This document shows, in pieces, positions 6,742-11,697 of a stretch of 11,697 bases of DNA. The notes beneath the pieces are model-generated. The model was not told where the DNA came from. It made no database searches and worked only from the letters and a program-made list of their open reading frames with translations. Within the stretch, counting starts at the first letter, position 1; each line of letters starts with the position of its first letter. Source of the stretch: Clostridiales bacterium (GTDB lineage: Bacteria; Bacillota; Clostridia; Oscillospirales; Oscillospiraceae); contig DYBS01000052.1 of the NCBI GenBank assembly GCA_019418525.1, positions 1 to 11,697 of the forward strand, written 5' to 3'. Position numbers and translations under genes: made by a program.

Positions 6742-8541
6742 TTGTCCAGTCAGCAGAAAAAAAACACCTTCTTCGGCGGCGTGGCCATCCTGATGGTGAG
6801 CACCATCATCATCAAGATCATCGGCGCCATCTACAAGATCCCCCTGGGGATCATCCTCTCCGACGAGGCTTATGGCGACTTCGGAGCGGCCTATAATATT
6901 TATAGCTTTTTCCTCACCATCTCCACCGCCGGCCTCCCCGTGGCCCTGTCCAAGACCGTGTCTGAGGCAAACGCCCTGGGCCGGTACAACCAGGTGCAGA
7001 AGGTCTTTAAAGTCGCCTTCTTCGCCTTTTTGGCCATGGGCACCTTCAGCTTTATCTGCATGTCGGTGTTTGCCCAGCCGGTGGCCACCTATGCCCTCCA
7101 GAACGAGAAGGCGGTGTGGTGCGTGATGGCCCTCTCCCCGGCGGTGCTGTGTACCTGCTGCTGCTCCGCCTTCCGGGGCTACGCCCAGGGCCACATGAAC
7201 ATGATCCCCACCGCCATCTCCCAGGTCATGGAGAACGCCTCCAAGCTCATCATCGGCATGGGCCTGGCCCTCTTTATCGGTTCCCTGGCCCTCCAGCCCG
7301 AGGACTTCGGCGACCGGATGATGGCCGTGGGCGCCATCTTCGGCGTGTCGGTGGGCAGCATCCTGTCGGTGATCTACCTGAGCTTCAACCACCGGCGCAC
7401 CCGGCGGCTCAACCCCGGCCCCTTTACCGACCGGGCCGACTCCTCCAAGGAGATCCTGGTGCGCCTGCTGAAGCTGGCCATCCCCATCACCATCAGCTCC
7501 TCCACCAGCGCCATTGTTACCCTCATCGACACCAACCTGGTTAACGGCCAGCTGCAGAACGTGTTCCAGGCCATCCTGGACAGCGGCGCCACCGTCACCA
7601 GCCAGACCCAGGGTCTCTTCGACATCGGCAACAAGGCGGTCACCATCCTCCAGGAGAACATCCAGGCCGCCGCCACCGACCACAGCGTGGTGCCGGTGCT
7701 GGACTCTGCCCGCGGCCTCTACGGCGCCTATCAGAAGTGCATGAGCATCTACAACCTGCCCTTCAACCTGATGGTGCCCCTCACCGCCAGCATCATCCCG
7801 GCGGTGTCCGCCGCCCGGGCCCGGCACAATGACCTGGAGGCCCGGCAGGTCTCCGAGTCCGCCCTCCGCTTCGGCGCGCTGCTGGCTCTGCCCTGCGGCA
7901 TGGGCCTCTTCGCCCTGGGTGAGCCCATCATGTGGCTCCTCACCGGCGGCAGCACCGACCACACCATCGCCGGCCCGCTGCTCTCCATTCTGGGCCTGGC
8001 GTCCATCTTCGTGTGTATCCAGCTTATTGCCACCTCCATTCTCCAGGCCAACGGCATCGTCACCCTGCCCATCGTGACGGTGGTCATCGGCGGCGTGGTG
8101 AAGATCATCGTCAACTACACCCTGGTGGGCAACCCCAACATCATGATCTACGGCGCGCCGGTGGGCACCCTGTGCTGCTTCGCCATCGCCGCGGTCCTGA
8201 ACCTCCTCATCATCAAGGGGAGAGTGCCCAGCGCCCCCAGCTATACCAAGGCCTTCCTGAAGCCCCTCATCGCCGCCGTGGTGATGGGCGGCGCGGCCTG
8301 GGCCTCCTACGGCGCGGCCGCCCGGGTGCTGGCGGGCATGGCTTCCTTCCAGAAGGTGGATGAGGTCACCGGCGCCGTTTCCCTCTCCTTCCTGGGCAAC
8401 GCTGTCTCCACCGCCGCCGCCATCGGAGTGGGCGTGATCGTCTACTTCGTCCTGGTCCTGATCCTGCGGGTCATCTCCAGAGAGGATCTGGAGCTCATGC
8501 CCAAGGGGGACAAAATCGCCCGGCTGCTGCGTATAAAGTAA
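6742..8541 (+). CDS. SpoVB-like polysaccharide/lipid flippase (MOP superfamily)
   Basis: Multi-spanning membrane protein of the oligosaccharidyl-lipid flippase superfamily; SpoVB and its paralogue YabM act in moving cell-wall or polysaccharide lipid precursors. Features in the 599 residues: IYKIPLG near 30-36, PVALSKTVSEAN at 66-77, FRGYAQGHMNMIPTAISQVMEN at 144-165 (the family signature), PFNLMVPLTASIIPAVSAA around 340-358, and at least a dozen hydrophobic segments to the end. It is about 80 residues longer than B. subtilis SpoVB (from memory about 518); part of the excess is a soluble stretch at about 268-330 between two membrane segments. The start is TTG at 6742, with AAGGGGG at 6727-6733 and 8-nt spacing; an in-frame ATG at 6640 lies inside the upstream gene and has no support. 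Eight A residues at 6757-6764 in the first codons could allow slippage. Position before mazG matches yabM of Bacillus. Confidence 0.88.
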   Translation: MSSQQKKNTFFGGVAILMVSTIIIKIIGAIYKIPLGIILSDEAYGDFGAAYNIYSFFLTISTAGLPVALSKTVSEANALGRYNQVQKVFKVAFFAFLAMGTFSFICMSVFAQPVATYALQNEKAVWCVMALSPAVLCTCCCSAFRGYAQGHMNMIPTAISQVMENASKLIIGMGLALFIGSLALQPEDFGDRMMAVGAIFGVSVGSILSVIYLSFNHRRTRRLNPGPFTDRADSSKEILVRLLKLAIPITISSSTSAIVTLIDTNLVNGQLQNVFQAILDSGATVTSQTQGLFDIGNKAVTILQENIQAAATDHSVVPVLDSARGLYGAYQKCMSIYNLPFNLMVPLTASIIPAVSAARARHNDLEARQVSESALRFGALLALPCGMGLFALGEPIMWLLTGGSTDHTIAGPLLSILGLASIFVCIQLIATSILQANGIVTLPIVTVVIGGVVKIIVNYTLVGNPNIMIYGAPVGTLCCFAIAAVLNLLIIKGRVPSAPSYTKAFLKPLIAAVVMGGAAWASYGAAARVLAGMASFQKVDEVTGAVSLSFLGNAVSTAAAIGVGVIVYFVLVLILRVISREDLELMPKGDKIARLLRIK

Positions 8542-8579
8542 GCGGAAGTGGAAAAATAGCTTGCAGGAGAGATCAAACT

Positions 8580-9368
8580 ATGGTAGATTTTCCAAAGAAA
8601 GAATCCTATGACGTAAGCGATCTGGAGCAGATCGTCGCCATTCTCCGCGCCCCCGGGGGGTGCCCCTGGGACGCGGAGCAGACCCACGAGTCCATCCGCC
8701 GCAATTTCTTGGAGGAGGCCTATGAGGCTGTGGAGGCCATCGACGAGAAGAGTCCTGAGCACCTGAAGGAGGAGCTGGGGGACGTGCTGCTCCAGGTGGT
8801 CCTCCACGCCCGCATGGAGCAGGAGGAGGAACACTTCGACCTGAACGGCGTGGCCGACGGCATCTGCAAAAAGCTCATCTACCGCCACCCCCACGTCTTT
8901 GGCGAGGTAAAGGTCTCCGGCACCGGCGAGGTCCTCTCTAACTGGGAGGAGCTCAAGCGCAAGGAGAAGGGACAGGCCACCAACACCGACGCCCTCTCTG
9001 CCGTGGCCCGCTCCCTTCCCGCCCTGTGGCGGGCCGAGAAGGTCCAGAAGAAGGCCCGCAAGGCTGGCTTCGACTGGCCCGATGTGTCCGGTGCCCTGGA
9101 CAAGGTGGGCGAGGAGCTGGACGAGCTGCGCCAGGCCGTGGACCAGGAGAGCAACATCGAGGAGGAGCTGGGCGACCTGCTCTTCGCGGCGGTGAACGTC
9201 TCCCGCTTCGTCCACGCCGACCCCGAAGAGGCCCTCACCCGGGCCACCGACAAGTTCATCCGCCGCTTTGCCAAGGTGGAGGCTCTGGCCAAGGCCGGTG
9301 ACCGGCCCATGGAGGAGATGACCCTGGAAGAGCTGGACGCCCTCTGGGAGCAGGCCAAGCGGAGCTGA
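8580..9368 (+). CDS. mazG: Nucleoside triphosphate pyrophosphohydrolase MazG
   Basis: Cytosolic enzyme hydrolysing (d)NTPs to the monophosphate and pyrophosphate, thought to clean up abnormal nucleotides. The 262 residues contain two MazG repeats. The first has GGCPWDAEQTH at 26-36, the metal-binding EExxE at 45-49 and EELGD at 64-68; the second has EELDELRQAV near 178-187 and EEELGDLLF at 194-202. Length matches E. coli MazG (about 263). It lacks the N-terminal tetrapyrrole-methylase-like domain that is fused in B. subtilis YabN, although the gene occupies the yabN position between a SpoVB-like flippase and HU/RqcP. The ATG at 8580 follows GCAGGAGAG at about 8563-8571. There are 38 nt between the flippase stop and this start, with no clear terminator. 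Confidence 0.95.
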   Translation: MVDFPKKESYDVSDLEQIVAILRAPGGCPWDAEQTHESIRRNFLEEAYEAVEAIDEKSPEHLKEELGDVLLQVVLHARMEQEEEHFDLNGVADGICKKLIYRHPHVFGEVKVSGTGEVLSNWEELKRKEKGQATNTDALSAVARSLPALWRAEKVQKKARKAGFDWPDVSGALDKVGEELDELRQAVDQESNIEEELGDLLFAAVNVSRFVHADPEEALTRATDKFIRRFAKVEALAKAGDRPMEEMTLEELDALWEQAKRS

Positions 9369-9402
9369 CCCGAGGCAGTATCACACACAGGAGGAAATCA
9401 TT

Positions 9403-9681
9403 ATGAATAAGACCGAACTGATCGCCGCGGCCGCCCAGCGGGCCGAGCTGTCCAAGAAGGACATGGAGAACGCCCTGAACGCCGCTCTGGACGTCATCAC
9501 CGCCGCCCTGGCCGACGGTGAGAAGGTGCAGCTGGTGGGTTTCGGCGCCTTTGAGGTCCGGGAGCGGGCCGCCCGCACCGGCCGTAACCCCCGCGACCCC
9601 GAAAAGACCATCGAGATCCCCGCGGCCAAGGTGCCCATGTTCAAGCCCGGCCGTCCCCTGAAGGACGCGGTGGCCAAGTAA
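9403..9681 (+). CDS. hup: DNA-binding protein HU
   Basis: Small dimeric histone-like protein that bends DNA non-specifically and compacts the nucleoid. The 92 residues show the full family pattern: N-terminal helices (MNKTELIAAAAQRAELSKKD), GFGAFEVRERAARTGRNP at 46-63 with the DNA-intercalating Pro63 at the tip of the beta arm, and the closing AKVPMFKPGRPLKDAV at 75-90. The ATG at 9403 has CAGGAGG at 9389-9395. It sits 34 nt after mazG and is followed by a strong intrinsic terminator (9695-9723). HU at this place, between mazG and rqcP, is, as I recall, a common clostridial arrangement. Confidence 0.97.
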   Translation: MNKTELIAAAAQRAELSKKDMENALNAALDVITAALADGEKVQLVGFGAFEVRERAARTGRNPRDPEKTIEIPAAKVPMFKPGRPLKDAVAK

Positions 9682-9694
9682 ACATACCCATCCC

Positions 9695-9723
9695 GCGGCC
9701 CCGGAGCACCCGGGGCCGCTTTT
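9695..9723 (+). terminator. Intrinsic terminator after hup
   Basis: GCGGCCCCGG (9695-9704) pairs perfectly with CCGGGGCCGC (9710-9719), loop AGCAC, followed by TTTT. This is the clearest T-tract among the intergenic hairpins upstream of 10000. It ends 3 nt before the Shine-Dalgarno of rqcP, so rqcP probably depends on incomplete termination; this would make HU much more abundant than RqcP. Confidence 0.8.
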
Positions 9724-9742
9724 CATGAAAGGAGTCTCCAAT

Positions 9743-9985
9743 ATGCGTTTGGATAAGTGGCTGAAAGTCTCCCGCCTCATCAAGCGGCGCACCGTGGCCA
9801 ACGAGGCCTGCGACAACCAGCGGGTCACCGCCAATGGCCGCCCGGTAAAGGCCTCCTACGACGTGAAGGAGGGGGACGTGCTGGAGCTGCGCTTCGGCGA
9901 GCGGAGCGTGAAGGTCCAGGTCCTCAACGTCAGCGAGCATGTAGGAAAGGCCGATGCCCCGGCCATGTACCAGGAGCTGAGCTGA
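9743..9985 (+). CDS. rqcP: RqcP, S4-domain ribosome quality-control factor (YabO)
   Basis: An 80-residue S4 RNA-binding protein. In B. subtilis RqcP works with RqcH on stalled 50S subunits that carry peptidyl-tRNA, stabilising the tRNA during C-terminal alanine tailing. The protein starts MRLDKWLKVSRLIKRRT, almost identical to the B. subtilis N-terminus as I remember it, including Arg2, Arg15 and Arg16; the S4 fold covers about residues 1-60 (VTANGRPVKASYDVKEGDVLELRF). The start is the ATG at 9743, because GAAAGGAG at 9727-9734 lies 8 nt upstream; the in-frame ATG at 9725 precedes that site and falls just after the terminator T-tract. In Bacillus yabP, yabQ and divIC usually follow; here spoVAC follows instead. 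Confidence 0.94.
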   Translation: MRLDKWLKVSRLIKRRTVANEACDNQRVTANGRPVKASYDVKEGDVLELRFGERSVKVQVLNVSEHVGKADAPAMYQELS

Positions 9986-9987
9986 GC

Positions 9988-10017
9988 GTATAGACGCTCC
10001 TCTACCCGGGTATCCTA
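9988..10017 (+). promoter_or_regulatory. Possible forespore sigma-G promoter for spoVAC
   Basis: GTATA at 9988-9992 matches the sigma-G -35 consensus (GHATR) fully, and TATCCTA at 10011-10017 matches the -10 consensus (CATWHTA) at five of seven positions; the spacer is 18 nt, as expected. The consensus is quoted from memory of B. subtilis. The -35 lies inside a small 6-bp hairpin (9984-9999) just after the rqcP stop. spoVA genes are sigma-G dependent in known spore formers, which makes the site plausible. Confidence 0.45.
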
Positions 10018-10040
10018 AGGGGGAAAGGACGGGATGCGCC

Positions 10041-10484
10041 GTGGATATGAGCGAGCAGGAATATGCCGCCTATGTACAGAAAAAGTCCAAGCCATCGCCC
10101 CTGTGGAAGGACCTGACCTGGGCCTTCCTGGTGGGCGGGGCCATCTGCGCTCTGGGCGAGGGCCTGCGGGAGTGGTTCCTGGCCCAGGGGCTGGAGAAGG
10201 ATATGGCCTCCGGCGCGGTGTCGGTGAGCCTCATCTTCCTATCCGCCCTGACCACCGGGCTGGGGGTCTTTGACCGCCTGGCCAAGCACGCCGGGGCGGG
10301 AACCCTGGTGCCCATCACCGGCTTTGCCAACGCCGTGGCCGCCCCCGCGCTGGAGTTCCGCAGCGAGGGCTTCACCACCGGCACCTGTGTCAAGATGTTC
10401 ACCATCGCCGGGCCGGTGCTGGTGTACGGTATCACCGCCAGCGTGCTCTATGGACTGATTCTGCTGCTTCTGGGCGGCGGGTGA
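10041..10484 (+). CDS. spoVAC: Stage V sporulation protein AC
   Basis: Membrane component of the SpoVA channel that moves Ca-dipicolinate into the forespore and out at germination; B. subtilis SpoVAC has been shown to behave as a mechanosensitive channel. The 147 residues include a short basic N-terminus, membrane segments at about 27-48, 59-79 and 118-144, and the family blocks FLVGGAICALGEGL (29-42), LSALTTGLGVFDRLAKHAGAGTLVPITGFANAVAAPALEF (68-106) and MFTIAGPVLVYG (119-130). Length matches B. subtilis SpoVAC (about 150). The start is GTG at 10041 or ATG at 10047; the purine-rich GGGGGAAAGGACGGG upstream does not choose clearly between them. spoVAD and spoVAE, which normally follow, are absent: a terminator begins 10 nt after the stop. 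Confidence 0.93.
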   Translation: MDMSEQEYAAYVQKKSKPSPLWKDLTWAFLVGGAICALGEGLREWFLAQGLEKDMASGAVSVSLIFLSALTTGLGVFDRLAKHAGAGTLVPITGFANAVAAPALEFRSEGFTTGTCVKMFTIAGPVLVYGITASVLYGLILLLLGGG

Positions 10485-10493
10485 CGCCCTGTG

Positions 10494-10531
10494 GCCCCGC
10501 TCCTTGACTGGAGCGGGGCTTTGCTTATTTT
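10494..10531 (+). terminator. Intrinsic terminator after spoVAC
   Basis: GCCCCGCTCC (10494-10503) pairs with GGAGCGGGGC (10510-10519), loop TTGACT, followed by TTTGCTTATTTT. This is a classical rho-independent terminator and cleanly separates spoVAC from the downstream promoter at 10557. Confidence 0.88.
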
Positions 10532-10556
10532 CTTATGAGAATCTCCTAAAAAGGGC

Positions 10557-10585
10557 TTGACAAAACCGGGTTCTGATAGTACAAT
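10557..10585 (+). promoter_or_regulatory. Strong sigma-A promoter of the putative non-coding RNA
   Basis: TTGACA (10557-10562) is a perfect -35 and TACAAT (10580-10585) a 5-of-6 -10, with a 17-nt spacer. This is the best promoter in the window. Transcription should start at about 10591-10593. It lies between the spoVAC terminator and a region without a gene, so its only evident job is to drive the structured RNA. Confidence 0.85.
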
Positions 10586-10597
10586 ATAGCCAGAAAG

Positions 10598-10621
10598 AAA
10601 GGAGAGAGTCCAATGTACTAA
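10598..10621 (+). other. Shine-Dalgarno plus start-stop mini-ORF (ATG-TAC-TAA)
   Basis: AAAGGAG at 10598-10604 is followed after 8 nt by ATG (10613), TAC and TAA, a two-codon frame encoding Met-Tyr. The ribosome site is as good as those of the real genes nearby. It lies about 21 nt from the predicted RNA 5' end, and the frame falls in the loop of a possible 4-bp stem (GTCC 10608-10611 with GGAC 10624-10627). It may be a minimal ORF, a ribosome or anti-Shine-Dalgarno docking site, or the fossil start of a dead gene. Confidence 0.45.
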
Positions 10622-10690
10622 GAGGACGCGACCCCCACTTTCACAGATGACCCGGAGCTTGGAGATTTTCATATAGATCGCATGACCTAG

Positions 10691-10713
10691 AAGAAATCCA
10701 TCCAAGAAATCCA
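10691..10713 (+). repeat. Tandem direct repeat AAGAAATCCA, 13-nt period
   Basis: AAGAAATCCA occurs at 10691-10700 and 10704-10713. Both copies are complementary to the apical loop of the 10936-10983 hairpin (TGGATTCTTGG, 10954-10964); the second copy pairs better because CCAAG precedes it. The core GAAATCC is also complementary to GGATTTC at 10970-10976. The duplication gives the RNA two alternative partners for one loop. Confidence 0.7.
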
Positions 10714-11039
10714 CAAAAAATTTGTTCTCCTAAAAGAGCAAAAGGGCATCTGTATCAGCGCCAAACGAAATCTGGAAACAAGCAAAAACCCAAGCGCAAA
10801 GGACCAAGGGTCCAGAGCAAACCAAAGATTCCAAAACGCGACAGGTTCCAAACTCATTCGCATGTGCGAAAATGGCGTGCCAAAGCCCCCGAAACGAAGT
10901 ATCGTAAAAGGATGACTTAGCACCAGATCGAGATTCACGGAAATGTAGGTTTATGGATTCTTGGAAACCGGATTTCAAACGTGCGCAAATCTGTAGAAAG
11001 CATGAGGTTGAGACATGGTAGAGATTCAGAATCAGAAGT

Positions 11040-11072
11040 AACCCCCCAGTCGCGCTGGACGGCTGGGGGGTT
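11040..11072 (+). terminator. Terminator-like hairpin at the 3' end of the RNA locus
   Basis: AACCCCCCAGTCG (11040-11052) pairs with CGGCTGGGGGGTT (11060-11072) over 13 positions including one T-G pair, with a 7-nt loop. The T-tract is limited to TTGTGCT. A second hairpin with better T-tracts (11097-11130) lies 25 nt further on and may finish the job. Confidence 0.6.
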
Positions 11073-11096
11073 GTGCTATGTCTGGACCTGTTTGAA

Positions 11097-11130
11097 AAGC
11101 GCCCGCACGGCAATCACCGTGCGGGCGTTT
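11097..11130. terminator. Bidirectional terminator between the RNA locus and the M56 gene
   Basis: CGCCCGCACGG (11100-11110) pairs with CCGTGCGGGCG (11117-11127), loop CAATCA, flanked by AAAA on the left and TTTCGTTT on the right. Read on the - strand it gives a hairpin followed by CTTTTC directly after the M56 stop; on the + strand it is followed by TTTCGTTT. It thus suits both convergent transcripts. Confidence 0.85.
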
Positions 11131-11133
11131 CGT

Positions 11134-11697
11134 TTAGCTGCCCCGGCGGGCGGCGGCCAGGATGGCGGCGGCGTAGGGATCCCGGGCCTCCGGCGGCAGA
11201 GCGCGGAGCACGTCGGCGTCGCAGGCGCGCTCCAGGTCGCCCTCCGCCGCGCGGAGCATCAACCACACCAGGGGATTGAACCAGTGGACCGCCGCCGCCA
11301 GGAGCAGGAGGGTTTTGTACCAGATGTCCCGGCGGCGGAAGTGGGTCAGCTCGTGGAGAAGGACGAAGGCGAGAGCTTCACCCTCCGGCGGCGGGTCGGG
11401 GAGGAGCACTGTGGGCCGGAAGAGCCCCGTCATCATGGGCCCTGACAGCCCCGGACAGCGGAGAAGCCGCATCGGGAGCGGGGACAGCTCCGCTGCCCGG
11501 GCGGCGGCCTCCGGGGAGGGCTCCGGGATGGCCCAGCGTTTGATCCACCGGCGGAAGCGCAGCCAGCCCACTAGATTCCAGAGGAACACCCCCAGCGCAC
11601 CCGCCGCCCACACCCAGGGCAGGATCTGTGAGAGGGAGGGGAGCGGGGCGGGTTCTTCCATCTCTGAAGCCGCAGGCGGGACCGCAGTGGGCCGGGG
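11134..11697 (-). CDS. M56/BlaR1-family membrane metallopeptidase, C-terminal part
   Basis: Relatives BlaR1 and MecR1 sense beta-lactams and, through a membrane-embedded zinc protease, lead to loss of the BlaI/MecI repressor; many other M56 proteins in Clostridia have unknown signals. The frame is open to the window edge, so the ATG at 11661 is probably internal and the true start lies outside. Counted from that ATG: membrane helix about 13-34, the zinc motif HELTH at 103-107, HWFNPLVW at 126-133 inside a hydrophobic segment (117-137), and E144-R-A-C-D148, which holds the likely third zinc ligand. The protein ends only 27 residues after ERACD, so it has no extracellular penicillin-binding sensor domain, unlike BlaR1. 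A BlaI-type repressor gene would be expected upstream, beyond the right edge. A terminator follows the stop at once. Confidence 0.88.
   Translation of the reverse strand, partial: PRPTAVPPAASEMEEPAPLPSLSQILPWVWAAGALGVFLWNLVGWLRFRRWIKRWAIPEPSPEAAARAAELSPLPMRLLRCPGLSGPMMTGLFRPTVLLPDPPPEGEALAFVLLHELTHFRRRDIWYKTLLLLAAAVHWFNPLVWLMLRAAEGDLERACDADVLRALPPEARDPYAAAILAAARRGS

Larger units (their letters stand above)
10591..11072 (+). ncRNA. Putative large structured non-coding RNA, class unknown
   Basis: About 480 nt between a strong promoter and a terminator hairpin, with no usable reading frame. Hand counts for 10621-11040 give about 45% G+C, clearly below the neighbouring genes, and 154 A to 78 T, the pattern of GC-paired stems joined by A-rich linkers. 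Helices that can be written down: 10638-10648 with 10989-11000 (11 bp, one bulged A), closing the body; hairpin 10936-10983 with stems 10936-10939/10980-10983, 10940-10944/10972-10976 and 10948-10952/10965-10969; 10721-10729/10736-10742; 10758-10763/10873-10878; 10771-10776/10811-10816 or, alternatively, 10801-10805/10809-10813; 10857-10861/10866-10870; 10894-10897/10902-10905. The apical loop 10954-10964 pairs with 10702-10713, a pseudoknot. It does not show the tmRNA tag, RNase P P4, SRP or 6S hallmarks. A member of a known large RNA class (ROOL, GOLLD, OLE, raiA) or a long-decayed gene cannot be excluded without a search. Confidence 0.6.

Noticed and set aside
8507..8537. Promoter-like GGGACA / TATAAA before mazG
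   Set aside because: Spacer of 19 nt and a weak -35, inside the end of the flippase gene; an operon read-through is simpler.
10003..10012. Palindrome TACCCGGGTA upstream of spoVAC
   Set aside because: Ten bases with no loop, a single occurrence, and it overlaps the possible -10 region; too little to call an operator.
10613..10914. Reading the RNA locus as a stop-recoded or decayed protein gene (TAA at codon 3, TAG at 10688-10690, TGA at 10912-10914)
   Set aside because: Third-position G/C is low, the translation has no recognisable family, three different stop codons occur, and the sequence forms long-range helices. I keep a pseudogene as the main rival explanation.
10591..11072. tmRNA, RNase P RNA, SRP RNA, 6S RNA, group I/II intron or retron RNA
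   Set aside because: No Ala-tag frame, no GAGGAAAGTCC-type P4 block, no SRP GGAAG-type apex that I can place, no intron domain V, and no reverse transcriptase gene nearby. A model search would be more reliable than my reading.
10730..11113. - strand open frame of 127 codons (and 10687-10938, 10448-10714) across the RNA locus
   Set aside because: No ribosome site, no recognisable motif, and they cross the terminator hairpins; the strong promoter is on the other strand.
10981..11445. + strand open frame of 154 codons
   Set aside because: Runs through two terminator hairpins and lies antisense to the M56 gene.

Overview
The window looks like a high-GC, spore-forming member of the Clostridia, most plausibly Oscillospiraceae of the Flavonifractor/Lawsonibacter/Pseudoflavonifractor kind. 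This is an inference from the protein families present (RNase Y, SpoVB-like flippase, SpoVAC, RqcP), the strong G/C preference at third codon positions, and AGGAGG-type ribosome binding sites. Only chromosomal housekeeping and sporulation genes are seen. I find no insertion sequence, prophage gene, tRNA, rRNA or CRISPR array.

Layout. 1-704: the 3' part of RNase Y (rny), then a hairpin. 792-1343: signal peptidase I. 1380-4016: a large hybrid sensor kinase with two receiver domains. 4116-4508: a small coiled-coil/zinc-ribbon protein with its own sigma-A promoter and a leader hairpin. 4589-6728: purine nucleoside phosphorylase followed 13 nt later by an MTA/SAH-deaminase-type amidohydrolase. Together these could turn methylthioadenosine into hypoxanthine and methylthioribose-1-phosphate. 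6742-9985: a cluster like the Bacillus yabM-yabN-yabO group, here SpoVB-like flippase, MazG, HU and RqcP. 10041-10484: spoVAC, preceded by a possible forespore sigma-G promoter and followed by a strong terminator. Everything up to here is on the + strand.

10520-11072 is the unusual part. It holds a near-consensus sigma-A promoter (TTGACA, 17 nt, TACAAT), a good Shine-Dalgarno leading only to ATG-TAC-TAA, and then about 420 nt of A-rich sequence with no usable reading frame. By hand count this stretch is about 45% G+C, with 154 A against 78 T. It ends in a 13-bp hairpin. It folds by eye into a long-range 11-bp helix, a three-segment 14-bp hairpin, and a pseudoknot in which 11 of 12 apical loop bases pair with an upstream repeat. 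I read it as a large structured non-coding RNA that I cannot assign to a known class, and it is the best candidate for something new here.

The right edge holds the 3' part of a convergent (- strand) M56/BlaR1-type membrane metallopeptidase. A hairpin that can terminate transcription in both directions lies between it and the RNA locus.
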